In this document: positions 1-9,995 of the stretch, piece after piece | Numbering within the stretch: the stretch's first letter is position 1 | How the letters are laid out: each line of letters opens with the position of its first letter | Assembly: GCA_018813285.1 (NCBI GenBank) | Contig: JAHJBY010000055.1 | Location: forward strand, 1-38,006 | Origin: Candidatus Omnitrophota bacterium | Lineage (GTDB): Bacteria > Omnitrophota > Gorgyraeia > Tantalellales > Tantalellaceae | Direction of reading: 5' to 3' | DNA length: 38,006 bases | Notes under the pieces: model-generated | The model's input: only the letters and a program-made list of their open reading frames with translations | Database searches by the model: none | Told to the model about the DNA's origin: nothing | Made by a program: the position numbers and the translations under genes

Positions 1-2
1 AT

Positions 3-914
3 ATGAGAGCATCAAATACTACCGCGTCTAAACGCCCTGTTTGGATGAAAAAGCGGATCTCCTGGGACGCGCGTTCGGGGGAAGTCAGAAGTATTCTGGA
101 TGATCTCGAACTCAACAGTGTATGTGTGTCCGCTGCCTGCCCGAACAGGCCGGAATGCTGGAAAGAGAAACAAGTCACCTTTATGATACTCGGTGAGAAC
201 TGCACACGATCCTGCAAGTTTTGCAATGTACATAAAGACCCTCCGGAAAAAGTGGACATACTGGAACCGGGACGCGTCGCTAAAGCGGTCAAGAAGCTTG
301 AGATAAGATACGCCGTTATAACATCGGTGACCCGTGACGATCTTCCGGACCTTGGTTCGGATCAATTTATCCGAACGGTCCGGTCGATAAAGGAAAAGGT
401 TCCGGTAGTCCCGGTAGAACTCCTGATCCCTGACATGGGCGCCGACGAAAGGTTGTTGAAAGAAATTGCCGTATCGGGCGCCGATGTGATAGGACACAAT
501 ATCGAGACCCCGCGTGAATTATTTAAGACCGTACGTCCGGGCGCCGGGTATGGCAGATCTCTTAAAGTTCTTGAGACATTGAGAAAATATTGCGCGACGA
601 TCCCGATCAAATCTTCGATGATAGTGGGTCTCGGTGAAACAAAGCCAGGCATATCGTCCACAATGAAGGATCTGCGAAACGCCGGTGTGGACATTATCTA
701 TCTTGGACAGTACCTAAGCCCCACGCGGGAGCACTGGCCGGTTGCAAAATATTATACCCCGGAAGAATTTCAATTATTAAAAGATGAAGCTGTAAAGCTT
801 GGTTTTTCTGTTGTTTGTTCGGCGCCCATGGTCAGGAGCTCGTATAGGGCAGAGAATGCGTGGCGTATGACGCAAAACGCAAAACGCAGAACGCAGAACG
901 CAGAAAGAGAATAG
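3..914 (+). CDS. lipA: Lipoyl synthase (radical SAM)
   Basis: CVSAACPNRPEC (CX4CX5C), CTRSCKFC (radical SAM CX3CX2C) and C-terminal VRSSY motif; tail beyond RSSYRAE runs into a 7-bp tandem repeat. Confidence 0.95.
   Translation: MRASNTTASKRPVWMKKRISWDARSGEVRSILDDLELNSVCVSAACPNRPECWKEKQVTFMILGENCTRSCKFCNVHKDPPEKVDILEPGRVAKAVKKLEIRYAVITSVTRDDLPDLGSDQFIRTVRSIKEKVPVVPVELLIPDMGADERLLKEIAVSGADVIGHNIETPRELFKTVRPGAGYGRSLKVLETLRKYCATIPIKSSMIVGLGETKPGISSTMKDLRNAGVDIIYLGQYLSPTREHWPVAKYYTPEEFQLLKDEAVKLGFSVVCSAPMVRSSYRAENAWRMTQNAKRRTQNAERE
870..904. repeat. 7-bp tandem repeat ACGCARA x5 at the 3' end of lipA
   Basis: acgcaaa acgcaaa acgcaga acgcaga acgcaga read directly. Confidence 0.9.
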
Positions 915-991
915 AGGCAAGAGGTAAACACAGTGCGAAACGTGAAAAACTATATGCGGGACAGGCGGGTCAAGGGTCAGGGGGCAAGTAG

Positions 992-1010
992 GGGCGCGGT
1001 TTCCGCGCCC
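992..1010. repeat. REP-like hairpin GGGCGCGG-TTT-CCGCGCCC
   Basis: Perfect 8-bp stem, 3-nt loop, in the lipA-GH65 intergenic region; no following U-tract. Confidence 0.7.
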
Positions 1011-1139
1011 TGATCATGTCGCGGGGCGGGCAAAGGAGATCCGGGATTTCAACCCCACGGATTTCAACACACCTTTTAGCAATTTCGATCGACATGTGGT
1101 ATATTATATTGTTCAAAACAGGATTGTGGAATTTTTTGA

Positions 1140-3521
1140 ATGTTTAACAGAAAAAAGGTATTGAAAATAATGGCGAAAAATGGCAGTCACCTGAAAAACA
1201 CATACGCCAAGTTCACAGAAGATGATCTCTGGCTTATAAAGGAGATGGACTGGAATAGGTCTATCCAGGGCATACGGGAGGCGCAATTTGCCCTGGGCAA
1301 CGGTTATATCGGATCAAGGGCAATACTGGAAGAAGTACCCCTAGACGCGAAATCCGGGACATACATAGCGGGCGTATATGACAAGCTTGCCGCCCAGGTA
1401 TCAGAATTAGTTAATTTCCCTAACCCTTTCAATTTTAAGTTCGCCGTAGACGGTGAAAAGATCGGCGTTACCGCGATGGATATTATTCGGCACCGCAGGG
1501 CTCTTAACATGAAAAAAGGGCTTTTGCTCAGGAATACTCTGTACGCGAATAGTAAGGCCCAGAGGTTCGATTATCAATCCTTAAGGTTCGTTTCCATGAG
1601 CAAAAAGAACTTCGGCGCGATGCAGGTAATTCTCACACCTTTGGACGCGGATTGCACGATAGATGTTCAGACTGGTATAGATACTTCCGTATACAACTCG
1701 GGTACGCTTGCTGAAGGCAACAAAAAGCATTTTCGCATAAAAGAGTTGGGACAGAGGAGCAATGCCGGGTATCTTGTGACGGAAACGTTCGAGAAAAGGC
1801 ACACGCTTGTTTATTGGAGCGGATTTTACTATGAATACAGAGGGAAGAAAATCTATGCCAAAGATAACGTGTTCAAAGTCAAAGTAAAAAAAGACGAATC
1901 TATAGTTCTTACGAAAATATTCAGCATCAATGATTTTCAACCAAGCAGATCACACACAAAGCATAAGGAAGAATCGTTTAAAAAGTTTTACAAGGTTTTC
2001 CATTCAAAGTTCAGCAGTCTATTGGACGCCCATATCAAGGAATGGGATAAGCTGTGGGAGACCTCGGATGTTCAGGTAAAAGGCACAGCGAACCTTCAGA
2101 TCAATATGCGGCTGAATATATACCATATGCTGATATGCGCGCATGTCGATAACGGTTTTTCCAGTATCGGCGCCAGAACATTATCAGGTGAAGGATACAG
2201 AGGGCATATTTTCTGGGATGCCGAGATATTCCTTTTGCCCTTCTATTTGTACACCTGTCCGGAAGCCGCTAAAAATATGCTTATATACAGGCATAGAAGG
2301 CTTAATGAAGCGCGCAAGATAGCGGAATCTTTCGGATATAAGGGCGCCATGTTCCCGTGGGAATCCGCGGAATCCGGATTCGATGAAACACCGACATGGG
2401 CAAAGGATATTAACGGAGAGATAGTTAAAATATTCACCAATCACATGGAACAGCATATCACACCGGACATTGCTTACGCGACCTATAGATACTACACTTC
2501 TACGGATGACGAAAATTTTATGAAAGATTACGGTTATGAGGTCCTGTTTGAAACCGCGAGATTTTGCGCCTCACGGCTTGAGCATAATACGAGCAAAGAC
2601 ATATACGAGATAGGGGGCGTTATCGGCCCGGACGAATTCCATGTGGATGTTAAAAACAACGCGTATACCAACATGATGGTCAAATGGAACCTTATGACGG
2701 CTTATGAAATGTCTAAGAGTTTTAAGGAGAAACATCCGAAAGCATATGAATCTTTAACAAAGCGGCTGAAGCTGAAAAAAGATGAGATAAAAAAGTGGAA
2801 ATCGAAAGCGGAGAAAATAAAAAAATTACATACAAACAAAGAAGGCGTCATTGAGCAATTTGACGGTTATTTTAAAATGAAAGACGCGACTTTTGAGGAG
2901 ATGGACGAGAACGGGATACCGATCTTGCCTGAAAATCTCGGTACGACCGATATGGGGAAAACGCGGCTCATCAAGCAAGGTGATGTTACAGTTATGCTTT
3001 ATCTTTTGTCAGATTTTTTCACCCCGAAAACCGTCCGGATAAATCACTTATACTATATCCCGCGAACCGCGCATAAATCCTCGCTCAGCCCTTCCATAAG
3101 TTCGGTTATAGCCTGCCGGGCAGGCGATCTCTACAGGGCGTATAATCTTTTCAATGTGTCTTTAAGGGCCGACGCGACCAATCTTTATGGTAACACTTCC
3201 GAGGGTGCTCACGCGGCCAGTCTTGGCGGGACGTATCAGGCCCTTATTTTCGGGTTCGCCGGATTAACGGTATCCGGTTCCGGCCTGTCTATAAACCCGA
3301 GAATGCCTAGAACATGGTCCAGTCTTATGTTCTCTTTTTTCTGGAAAGGGCAGTTGCTTAAATTAGAAGTATCCAGGAACAGGGTGAGGGTCAGGATCAA
3401 ATCCGGCGCTAAAAATGAATTAAAAATAAAAATTTTCGGCGAAGAAAAAATCTTAAAAGGAAGTAAAAACTATACTTTTGAAGGCGAAAAAAAACAAGCG
3501 GCAACCGAATTTTATTATTAA
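1140..3521 (+). CDS. Glycoside hydrolase family 65 protein (trehalose/kojibiose/maltose phosphorylase-like)
   Basis: GVIGPDEFHVDVKNNAYTNMMVKWNL catalytic-region motif and overall GH65 layout. Confidence 0.88.
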   Translation: MFNRKKVLKIMAKNGSHLKNTYAKFTEDDLWLIKEMDWNRSIQGIREAQFALGNGYIGSRAILEEVPLDAKSGTYIAGVYDKLAAQVSELVNFPNPFNFKFAVDGEKIGVTAMDIIRHRRALNMKKGLLLRNTLYANSKAQRFDYQSLRFVSMSKKNFGAMQVILTPLDADCTIDVQTGIDTSVYNSGTLAEGNKKHFRIKELGQRSNAGYLVTETFEKRHTLVYWSGFYYEYRGKKIYAKDNVFKVKVKKDESIVLTKIFSINDFQPSRSHTKHKEESFKKFYKVFHSKFSSLLDAHIKEWDKLWETSDVQVKGTANLQINMRLNIYHMLICAHVDNGFSSIGARTLSGEGYRGHIFWDAEIFLLPFYLYTCPEAAKNMLIYRHRRLNEARKIAESFGYKGAMFPWESAESGFDETPTWAKDINGEIVKIFTNHMEQHITPDIAYATYRYYTSTDDENFMKDYGYEVLFETARFCASRLEHNTSKDIYEIGGVIGPDEFHVDVKNNAYTNMMVKWNLMTAYEMSKSFKEKHPKAYESLTKRLKLKKDEIKKWKSKAEKIKKLHTNKEGVIEQFDGYFKMKDATFEEMDENGIPILPENLGTTDMGKTRLIKQGDVTVMLYLLSDFFTPKTVRINHLYYIPRTAHKSSLSPSISSVIACRAGDLYRAYNLFNVSLRADATNLYGNTSEGAHAASLGGTYQALIFGFAGLTVSGSGLSINPRMPRTWSSLMFSFFWKGQLLKLEVSRNRVRVRIKSGAKNELKIKIFGEEKILKGSKNYTFEGEKKQAATEFYY

Positions 3522-3562
3522 CTCAGGATCCGCGTATGGTAAATTACGGAGGTTGAGATCAC

Positions 3563-4750
3563 ATGAGAAAATCCGGCGACAAAAAGATGAATATTGCCCA
3601 TTTGCATTGGGGATTCCCCCCTATCATCGGAGGGGTGGAAACACATCTGACGATCATATTGCCGGAAATGGTGAAACAAGGCCATAATGTAAGCCTTTTG
3701 ACCGGTTCAGTAGAGGGAGTGGACGGTCTTTATGTTTACGAGGGTGCCACGATACATCGCACTCCCCTTATGGACTTGAATTGGCTCGCGAAACGCGGAT
3801 TAGCAGGCCTGGACGAAGAAATATATCAGGTATTCAACACGTTTTTAGAAACAACAAAACCCGATATTATTCACGTTCACAACATGCATTATTTCAGCCC
3901 GGTCCATGCTCACACATTATCAGGCCTGGCGAAAGAGAGGGGCATACCGCTGATAGTGACAGCGCACAATGTTTGGGACGATGTGCTTTTTATGGACCTG
4001 ACCCATAAAATTGATTGGACCCATATCATAGCGGTAAGCCACTTCATCAAAAAAGAAATAATAGGCATTGGTGTGGATGACCGAAAGATCACTGTTATTC
4101 ATCATGGGATAGACCAGGACAAATTTAATCCTGCCGTTAACCCCGAAAAAATCCTGAAAAAATATCCCCAGCTTAAGAACAAGAAAGTTATTTTTCATCC
4201 GGCCAGGATAGGGATGGCAAAAGGTTGTGATGTCAGCATTAAGGCGATCAACATTGTAAAAAGGATATATCCGGACATCATGCTTGTTTTGGCCGGATCA
4301 AAAAATATTGTTGATTGGGCAGGTTCACAACAAAAAGACATAGCCTATCTCGTGAAGCTAATAAAACATTTTGGCCTTACAGACAACATTTTGATAGACA
4401 GTTACACCCTGGATGAGGTCAGCCAGATATATTCCGTGGCTGATGTGTGCCTGTATCCTTCGAGTGGATGCGAGCCATTTGGGCTTACCATGCTTGAAGC
4501 GATGGCATCAGAAAAACCCATTATTGTTACAAAAATGGGCGGTATGCCGGAAATCATTTCAGACGGTATAAACGGTTTTGTTATCCCGGTAAAGGATTTT
4601 GAGTTGCTTGCCGCTAAGATCAATAACCTTTTGGAGGACGAAGCGTTGAGGCGGCGTCTGGGTTATACCGGCAGGCAAATGGTTGAAGCGCAATACACAA
4701 AGGAACATGTTACAGCCAATACTTTGGCAGTGTACAAAAGATTCCTGTAA
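3563..4750 (+). CDS. Glycosyltransferase family 4
   Basis: N-terminal PPIIGGVETH; C-terminal PSSGCEPFGLTMLEAMASEKPIIVTKMGGMPEII; GGAGG upstream of ATG. Confidence 0.9.
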   Translation: MRKSGDKKMNIAHLHWGFPPIIGGVETHLTIILPEMVKQGHNVSLLTGSVEGVDGLYVYEGATIHRTPLMDLNWLAKRGLAGLDEEIYQVFNTFLETTKPDIIHVHNMHYFSPVHAHTLSGLAKERGIPLIVTAHNVWDDVLFMDLTHKIDWTHIIAVSHFIKKEIIGIGVDDRKITVIHHGIDQDKFNPAVNPEKILKKYPQLKNKKVIFHPARIGMAKGCDVSIKAINIVKRIYPDIMLVLAGSKNIVDWAGSQQKDIAYLVKLIKHFGLTDNILIDSYTLDEVSQIYSVADVCLYPSSGCEPFGLTMLEAMASEKPIIVTKMGGMPEIISDGINGFVIPVKDFELLAAKINNLLEDEALRRRLGYTGRQMVEAQYTKEHVTANTLAVYKRFL

Positions 4751-4790
4751 AACACCGGGTTAATCCCAGTTATTCCGGAAAGGGTCTTCC

Positions 4791-5885
4791 ATGTCCATTG
4801 ATACAGCCTTGAAAAAAACACCGCTTTATAATAAACATCTTGAAGCCGGCGCGCGTATGGTGCCGTTTGCGGGCTGGTCTATGCCCGTTCAATACACCGG
4901 CATTATAGAGGAACATCTGCACACACGGTCGAGAGCCAGCCTGTTCGATATTTGTCACATGAGCGAGTTTTTTGTGAAGGGGCCTTCCGCGGAAAAAGAC
5001 GTGGATGCGTTAGTAACATGTTGTATAGATGGTTTGGGTGTCGGGAAATGCCGGTACGGGTTTTTGCTCAACAATGATGGCGTGATTATTGATGACATGA
5101 TCGTCTTTAAGATAACCCCGGAAGAGTTTATGATAGTCGGGAATTCCGGAACGCGCAAAAAAGACAGCGAATGGATTAGAACACATCTTTCTCAAGGATC
5201 GGATCTTTTTGATGATTCAAATAACATTGCCAAGATCGATCTGCAGGGGCCTCGATCTATGGAAGTTATGCGCTTTCTTGCCGGTGATCCTGTTATTCGC
5301 GGGCTTGGACGATTCTCATTCGCGCGGACCAGGCTTACCGGGATAAACACGATGGTAAGCCGGACAGGATATACGGGAGAAAACGGATACGAGATATTTT
5401 TACCGGCCGCGGAAGCCGGAAAACTATGGGATGTGTTGACTAGAGGCGATAGTGTGAAGCCGGCGGGTCTGGGCGCGCGGGATTCCTTGCGCCTTGAGAT
5501 TGGATATTCGTTATATGGCCATGATATTGATGATACTCATACGCCGGCCGAGGCCGGCTTGATGAGATTTGTCCATTTGGAAAAAGAATTCATCGGCAGA
5601 GAACGCTTACTGAAACAATTAAGAAAAGGGATAAAAAGTGTCTTGACCGGTTTTATATGTTCAGGCAGAAGAAGCGCGAGGGAGCATTATCGCGTCACAT
5701 CGAGAGGACGCGAAGTCGGGGTCGTGACAAGCGGAGCGTTTTCACCTTGCCTTAAAAGGGGCATAGGATTATGCTATGTCGATAAAGACGCGGCCGGAGA
5801 AGGAAAAGACGTTGTACTTATAAACGAGAAGATCGAAATAAATGCTAAGCTCAAAACACCTCCGTTCCTAAAGACCGGGAATTAA
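4791..5885 (+). CDS. gcvT: Glycine cleavage system T protein (aminomethyltransferase)
   Basis: KTPLYNKHLEAGARMVPFAGWSMPVQY; SRTGYTGENGYEIF; synteny. Confidence 0.95.
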   Translation: MSIDTALKKTPLYNKHLEAGARMVPFAGWSMPVQYTGIIEEHLHTRSRASLFDICHMSEFFVKGPSAEKDVDALVTCCIDGLGVGKCRYGFLLNNDGVIIDDMIVFKITPEEFMIVGNSGTRKKDSEWIRTHLSQGSDLFDDSNNIAKIDLQGPRSMEVMRFLAGDPVIRGLGRFSFARTRLTGINTMVSRTGYTGENGYEIFLPAAEAGKLWDVLTRGDSVKPAGLGARDSLRLEIGYSLYGHDIDDTHTPAEAGLMRFVHLEKEFIGRERLLKQLRKGIKSVLTGFICSGRRSAREHYRVTSRGREVGVVTSGAFSPCLKRGIGLCYVDKDAAGEGKDVVLINEKIEINAKLKTPPFLKTGN

Positions 5886-5908
5886 AATATCAACAGAGGA
5901 GATAAAAT

Positions 5909-6289
5909 ATGGTGCCTGAGGAACTTAAATACACGAAAGAACATGAATGGGTGAAAATTGACGGGGAAACGGCTTTGATAGGCATAACGGATCACGCGCA
6001 ATCGGAACTTGGCGATATCACTTTTATTGAATTGCCGGTACAAGCGAAACAAGTGAAGCGGGGAGAAAGCGTAGCTACGGTTGAATCAGTAAAAGCTGCC
6101 AGCGATGTCTATTCTCCCATTTCCGGAGAGATCGTCGAAGTGAACGGGCTTCTTGAAGACGCGCCGGAAACCATTAACTTATCTCCGTACGAAAACGGAT
6201 GGATATTTCAGATCAAGATAAGCGATGGCGGTGAAGTAGAAACTATGATGGATGCCGCGGCATATGAAGAATATCTTGGAACATTGTAA
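5909..6289 (+). CDS. gcvH: Glycine cleavage system H protein
   Basis: YTKEHEWVKIDGETALIGITDHAQ; lipoyl-lysine motif VESVKAASDVYSPISGEI. Confidence 0.96.
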   Translation: MVPEELKYTKEHEWVKIDGETALIGITDHAQSELGDITFIELPVQAKQVKRGESVATVESVKAASDVYSPISGEIVEVNGLLEDAPETINLSPYENGWIFQIKISDGGEVETMMDAAAYEEYLGTL

Positions 6290-6307
6290 ACGATTCCGGA
6301 GTTTTAA

Positions 6308-7651
6308 GTGAGTTATATTCCAAACAGCATAGAAGACCGGCAGGAAATGCTTAAAGCCGCCGGTGTGAATTCCGGCAAGATGGCTGACCTTTTTAAAAAC
6401 ATTCCCCGGCGGTTACAGCCTCGGTCCTTTGATCTTGCCCCCGGCAGATCTGAATTTGAGGTTGAGAAGTACTTGCGCGGGCTCGGCAAGAAGAATGTAA
6501 CGGATCTCGTATATTTTATCGGAGGCGGATTTTACGACCACTATATCCCGGCCGCTATCGACGCGCTAACATCAAGATCCGAGTTCTACACCGCGTATAC
6601 GCCGTATCAGCCCGAAGCTTCACAGGGTAACCTCCAGGCGATCTATGAATACCAGAGCTGTATATGCCGGCTGACCGGCATGGAAGCGGCTAACGCGTCA
6701 CTTTACGATGGCGGCACCGCTTTGTATGAAGCGGCAATGATGGCGATCAGGATCACCGGGAGGAACAAGATCATCATCGACGGCGGGGTCAGTCCCATAT
6801 ACCGGAAGATGCTGTACTGTTACACAAGTAACCTCTCCATAGATTTTATTGAAATTCCCGTGAGTCACGGCCAGAGCGATCGGGTGGAGCTGGATAAACG
6901 CCTCGACGAAGAAACAGCCGCGGTTATCCTTCAGAATCCTAATTTTTTCGGAGCAATAGACGATCACGCGGATATTTGCGCCCGGTGTCATAATTCCGGA
7001 GCGCTTGTTATTGAGAGTGTATACCCCATTGCGCTCGGTTTATTAAAAACGCCGGAGGCGATGGGAGCCGATATCGTAACGGGGGAGGGACAAAGCCTTG
7101 GCATACCACTTTCGTTCGGCGGGCCGTATCTCGGGTTCATGGCCACGAAAAAAAAGTATGTTCGTAAAATGCCCGGGCGCATTGTCGGGGCCACGACAGA
7201 TAAAAATGGAAACCGCGGGTTTGTCCTCACGTTGCAGACAAGAGAACAGCACATACGGCGTGAAAAAGCCACCTCGAACATTTGTTCAAATCAGGCGCTT
7301 TGCGCGTTGAGAGCGCTTATTTATATGGCACTTGTCGGAAAAGACGGGTTAAAGGAGGTCGCTTCCGCGTGCAGGGATAAGGCCGAATATACGAAACAAA
7401 AACTTGGAGAAATAAAGGGAGTGGAAGTCAAAAAAAGCTCTCCTACATTCAATGAGTTTACCGTTAAGTTGCCTGAAAATGCCAACGAAGTGATAGGAAA
7501 ACTGATAGGCAAGGGGATAGCGGCGGGATTTCCGCTCGGACGTTATTACGCGGATATGGAAAATTATATGCTTGTAGCGGTTACGGAAAAACGGACCAGA
7601 CACGAGATCGTGAGATTTGCCGACGCGCTGGAGGCGGCCTTATGGAGTTGA
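6308..7651 (+). CDS. gcvPA: Glycine dehydrogenase (decarboxylating) subunit 1
   Basis: MSYIPNSIEDRQEML; YTPYQPEASQGNLQAIYEYQS; GTG start. Confidence 0.95.
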   Translation: MSYIPNSIEDRQEMLKAAGVNSGKMADLFKNIPRRLQPRSFDLAPGRSEFEVEKYLRGLGKKNVTDLVYFIGGGFYDHYIPAAIDALTSRSEFYTAYTPYQPEASQGNLQAIYEYQSCICRLTGMEAANASLYDGGTALYEAAMMAIRITGRNKIIIDGGVSPIYRKMLYCYTSNLSIDFIEIPVSHGQSDRVELDKRLDEETAAVILQNPNFFGAIDDHADICARCHNSGALVIESVYPIALGLLKTPEAMGADIVTGEGQSLGIPLSFGGPYLGFMATKKKYVRKMPGRIVGATTDKNGNRGFVLTLQTREQHIRREKATSNICSNQALCALRALIYMALVGKDGLKEVASACRDKAEYTKQKLGEIKGVEVKKSSPTFNEFTVKLPENANEVIGKLIGKGIAAGFPLGRYYADMENYMLVAVTEKRTRHEIVRFADALEAALWS

Positions 7652-9084
7652 TATTCGAACTGTCCAGAGCCGGAAGGCGCGGCGTAAAAATGCCAACCGG
7701 GGATGTTCCGGAAAGCGCTTCTTTGGATCCGGTGTACACAAGAGAAAAAGACGCCGAACTTCCGTCGCTTTCCGAACCCGAGGTTGTCAGGCACTTTACC
7801 AATCTTTCCAAAATGAATTTTGGTGTTGACTCACATTTCTATCCTCTCGGGTCATGCACAATGAAATATAACCCGAAGATCACGGAAAGGATAGCCGCTT
7901 TTTCGTCTTTCGCGTCGATCCATCCGTTGCAGCCGCAGCTTGTGAACGGCGGAATGTTGACGCAAGGCGCGCTTGAAGTGATAAGTGATCTTGAAAACGT
8001 GCTTTGCGAAATAACCGGTATGGACGAATTCACCACGCAGCCGATGGCCGGCGCGCACGGTGAACTAACCGGGATAATGCTTATTGCCGCGCATCACAGG
8101 GAAAAAGGCGACAGGCGAAAATATATTCTTATCCCGGATTCAGGGCATGGTACCAATCCCGCCAGCGCGGCTATCGCCGGTTATGAAGTTAAAACGATAA
8201 AGTCCGATGATAAAGGCGTTATGGATATGAATGAATTCCGTAAGGAAATGAACGAGGATGTTGCCGGGGTTATGCTGACGTGTCCGAACACTTTGGGTAT
8301 ATTTAATCCGCGTATCAAAGAATTGGCCGATCTTGCACATGCCTCGGGCGCGCTTATGTATTACGATGGCGCCAATTTGAACGCGATTATGGGAAAAGCC
8401 AGGCCCGGAGACCTGGGTTTTGATATTGTGCATTTAAACCTGCATAAGACGTTTGCCACACCGCATGGCGGCGGCGGTCCGGGTGCCGGTCCGGTGGGGG
8501 TAAAAAAACACCTGGCGGAATTTTTGCCCACTTCCCGGGTCGTTAAAAGAAAAGACGGCACTTTTACTCTTGATTATGACAGGCCGAAATCCATAGGCTA
8601 TATATCGCAGTTTTACGGCAATTTCGGCGTATTACTAAAAGCGTACGCGTATATACTTATAGAGGGAAAAGAAGGTCTTATTGAGGTGAGTGAGAACGCT
8701 GTTTTGAACGCGAATTATTTAATGCGCCGTCTCAAAGGGCATTATGATATTCCTTACGGCGAGAATTGTATGCATGAATTCGTGATCTCCTGCTGCCGGC
8801 AAGCGAAAAGGGGAGTTCATGCCGTGGATATCGCTAAAGCGCTTATTGACAAAGGCATCCACCCGCCTACCATATATTTTCCGCTTAATGTAAAAGAAGC
8901 GATCATGATAGAACCCACGGAGACGGAATCCCGGGAAACACTTGATGAATTTGTCCGTGTGATGATCGAGCTTGCCGAACTTGCCGAAAAGGATCCCGTC
9001 GCTTTCAAGGAATTCCCGAAGACCACATCGGTTGGACGGCTTGATGAGGTGAAAGCTGCCAGGGATATGAATATCAGCGCGTAA
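7642..9084 (+). CDS. gcvPB: Glycine dehydrogenase (decarboxylating) subunit 2
   Basis: PLGSCTMKYNPKI; PLP-lysine region LNLHKTFATPHGGGGPGAGPVGV; overlaps gcvPA by 10 bp. Confidence 0.95.
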   Translation: MELIFELSRAGRRGVKMPTGDVPESASLDPVYTREKDAELPSLSEPEVVRHFTNLSKMNFGVDSHFYPLGSCTMKYNPKITERIAAFSSFASIHPLQPQLVNGGMLTQGALEVISDLENVLCEITGMDEFTTQPMAGAHGELTGIMLIAAHHREKGDRRKYILIPDSGHGTNPASAAIAGYEVKTIKSDDKGVMDMNEFRKEMNEDVAGVMLTCPNTLGIFNPRIKELADLAHASGALMYYDGANLNAIMGKARPGDLGFDIVHLNLHKTFATPHGGGGPGAGPVGVKKHLAEFLPTSRVVKRKDGTFTLDYDRPKSIGYISQFYGNFGVLLKAYAYILIEGKEGLIEVSENAVLNANYLMRRLKGHYDIPYGENCMHEFVISCCRQAKRGVHAVDIAKALIDKGIHPPTIYFPLNVKEAIMIEPTETESRETLDEFVRVMIELAELAEKDPVAFKEFPKTTSVGRLDEVKAARDMNISA

Positions 9085-9098
9085 CCCGATGTATGTAT

Positions 9099-9155
9099 TA
9101 TGAATCCTTTCAACACCCCGGGCTGAAGCCCAGGGTTTCCAGGTAGGGATTCATA
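9099..9155. repeat. Compound stem-loop (REP or IS200/IS605-terminus-like)
   Basis: Outer arms TATGAATCC (9099-9107)/GGATTCATA (9147-9155), inner CCCCGGGC-TGAA-GCCCAGGG (9116-9135, one mismatch). Confidence 0.7.
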
Positions 9156-9175
9156 CTGAGGCGGCTCACATGTAT

Positions 9176-9195
9176 CCCCGCCGTAAACGGCGGGG
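9176..9195. repeat. Hairpin CCCCGCCG-TAAA-CGGCGGGG
   Basis: Perfect 8-bp stem with tetraloop, 20 bp after the preceding stem-loop. Confidence 0.75.
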
Positions 9196-9270
9196 TTTAG
9201 CCTGTCATGAGCGATAGCGAAGGACGCCGCCGAATGTATCAGCGAATGCGCCGCATCAAGGGACGAGAGC

Positions 9271-9993
9271 ATGCAATTAATCGAATATCCTTGTAAAACT
9301 CCGGAAGAATTGATCGCCCTCGATGAAGTCCTTTTGTTAAAAGCCGAGAGCGGTGAAATAGGCGAGACGCTGCGTTTTTGGGAAAGCCGTGATCTGTTCG
9401 TTGCGGTTGGCCGGGCTTGCCGGGTAGAAGAAGACTGCTTTCGCGCCTCTTGCGCGGACGACGGGATAAAGATAATAAGACGCATTTCGGGCGGCGGCAC
9501 GGTATTGCAGGGTCCGGGATGCTACAACTACTCGGTTATTCTTGCTTATGGGGAAAACACACCATATAAGAACGTTAATTCTTCTTACCGGTCTATTCTT
9601 GGCGGCATATCAGACCGATTAAAAACAAAAGGGATCCGGGCTGAAGTACTGCCATTATCGGATCTTGCCGTAGAAGGCCTGAAGATATCAGGCAACGCCC
9701 AGGCGCGAAAACGTTCGTTTTTTCTTCATCACGGAACATTTCTGTCAGGGTTTGATATCGGCAAGGTGTCCAGGTATCTTAAACATCCGCTTGTTGAACC
9801 GGAATATCGTCATGGAAGGACGCATGATGAATTTATCGGAAATATTCAAATATCCCCTTTCGAGATCCGGGAGATCATAAAAGAAATGTTCGCGCCTGCG
9901 GGTCGGCGAAAACCGGATGCCGGTGAGCTTCAGGGGATGAAAGCACTTGTAGACAGTAAGTATTCAGTTGATAAGTGGAATTACATTTTTTAG
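9271..9993 (+). CDS. Lipoate-protein ligase / octanoyltransferase family protein (LplA/LipM-like)
   Basis: RRISGGGTVLQGPGCYNYSVIL and LKISGNAQARK motifs; adjacent to gcv operon. Confidence 0.85.
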   Translation: MQLIEYPCKTPEELIALDEVLLLKAESGEIGETLRFWESRDLFVAVGRACRVEEDCFRASCADDGIKIIRRISGGGTVLQGPGCYNYSVILAYGENTPYKNVNSSYRSILGGISDRLKTKGIRAEVLPLSDLAVEGLKISGNAQARKRSFFLHHGTFLSGFDIGKVSRYLKHPLVEPEYRHGRTHDEFIGNIQISPFEIREIIKEMFAPAGRRKPDAGELQGMKALVDSKYSVDKWNYIF

Positions 9994-9995
9994 CT

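Noticed and set aside
8817-9500. 227-aa minus-strand ORF spanning gcvPB end, hairpins and lipoate-ligase gene
   Set aside because: Runs through two conserved genes and repeat hairpins; no domain
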